Assembly: GCA_026770585.1 (NCBI GenBank)
Contig: MU646307.1
Coordinates: 477,385-492,014, forward strand
DNA length: 14,630 nt
Direction of reading: 5' to 3'
DNA from: Baffinella frigidus
Taxonomy: Eukaryota > Cryptophyceae > Cryptomonadales > Baffinellaceae
The position numbers and the translations under genes were made by a program. Each line of letters opens with the position of its first letter. Positions within the stretch are counted from its first letter, which is position 1. Of the stretch, positions 14,544 through 14,630 are shown in pieces. The notes under the pieces were generated by a model. The model was not told the origin of the DNA and made no database searches. It saw only the letters and a list, made by a program, of their open reading frames with translations.

Positions 14544-14630
14544 GTCCCCCTCCCTGGTAGAACACGCCACCTCCCTTGCATTACCGCGCATCTCACCCCC
14601 CCGACAACCCTCCCCTGCTCTAACCCACCC

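Noticed and set aside
1-14630. tRNA or rRNA genes
   Set aside because: Scanning by eye found no cloverleaf with conserved tRNA box motifs and no recognisable rRNA core; a covariance-model search would be needed to exclude them formally.

Overview
The window looks like nuclear DNA of a unicellular eukaryote, most likely an alga. Direct signs are long heptamer arrays around CCCTAAA/TTTAGGG, very short GC3-rich exons bounded by splice-like AG and GT (sometimes GC) dinucleotides, several families of non-autonomous foldback elements, and no operon-like packing. TTTAGGG repeats, GC donors and intron-forming elements fit a dinoflagellate, haptophyte, cryptophyte or prasinophyte. The sequence alone does not separate these.

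Positions 1-4130 are repeat-rich: a CCCTCAA array at the left edge, imperfect direct repeats, three large foldback structures, two copies of a MITE of exactly 144 bp with 4-bp target duplications, and a 0.6-kb GA/GC microsatellite. A third 144-bp copy lies at 4130-4273. Positions 4258-5488 hold a minus-strand gene that I model as five exons (747 nt, 248 aa) with matching phases throughout. Its family is not recognised. Its predicted stop codon lies inside the third MITE copy, and another foldback element fills most of its last intron. Positions 5714-7913 are a 2.2-kb transposon-like unit with about 0.47-kb terminal inverted repeats made of tandem sub-repeats, ending 225 bp upstream of the minus-strand start codon.

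Positions 8528-14543 hold a plus-strand gene, incomplete in this window, of at least ten short exons. The early exons join in phase 0 and encode a coiled coil. The middle exons are rich in Q-T motifs (TQT, VQT, IQT) resembling dynein light chain LC8 ligands. The last exons are helical. At least three of its introns consist largely of telomere-like heptamers, and one runs from C-rich repeats into G-rich repeats.

The most interesting feature is a family of about 110-130-bp elements (four copies: 9993-10102, 11121-11241, 11696-11827 reversed, 14321-14444) placed at 3' splice sites of this gene. Each is flanked by 7-13-bp direct repeats, and in three of the four that repeat contains the splice AG. 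This is the arrangement expected of introner-type elements that use their target-site duplication as splice sites. All gene models are hand-built from the sequence, without transcript or homology data.
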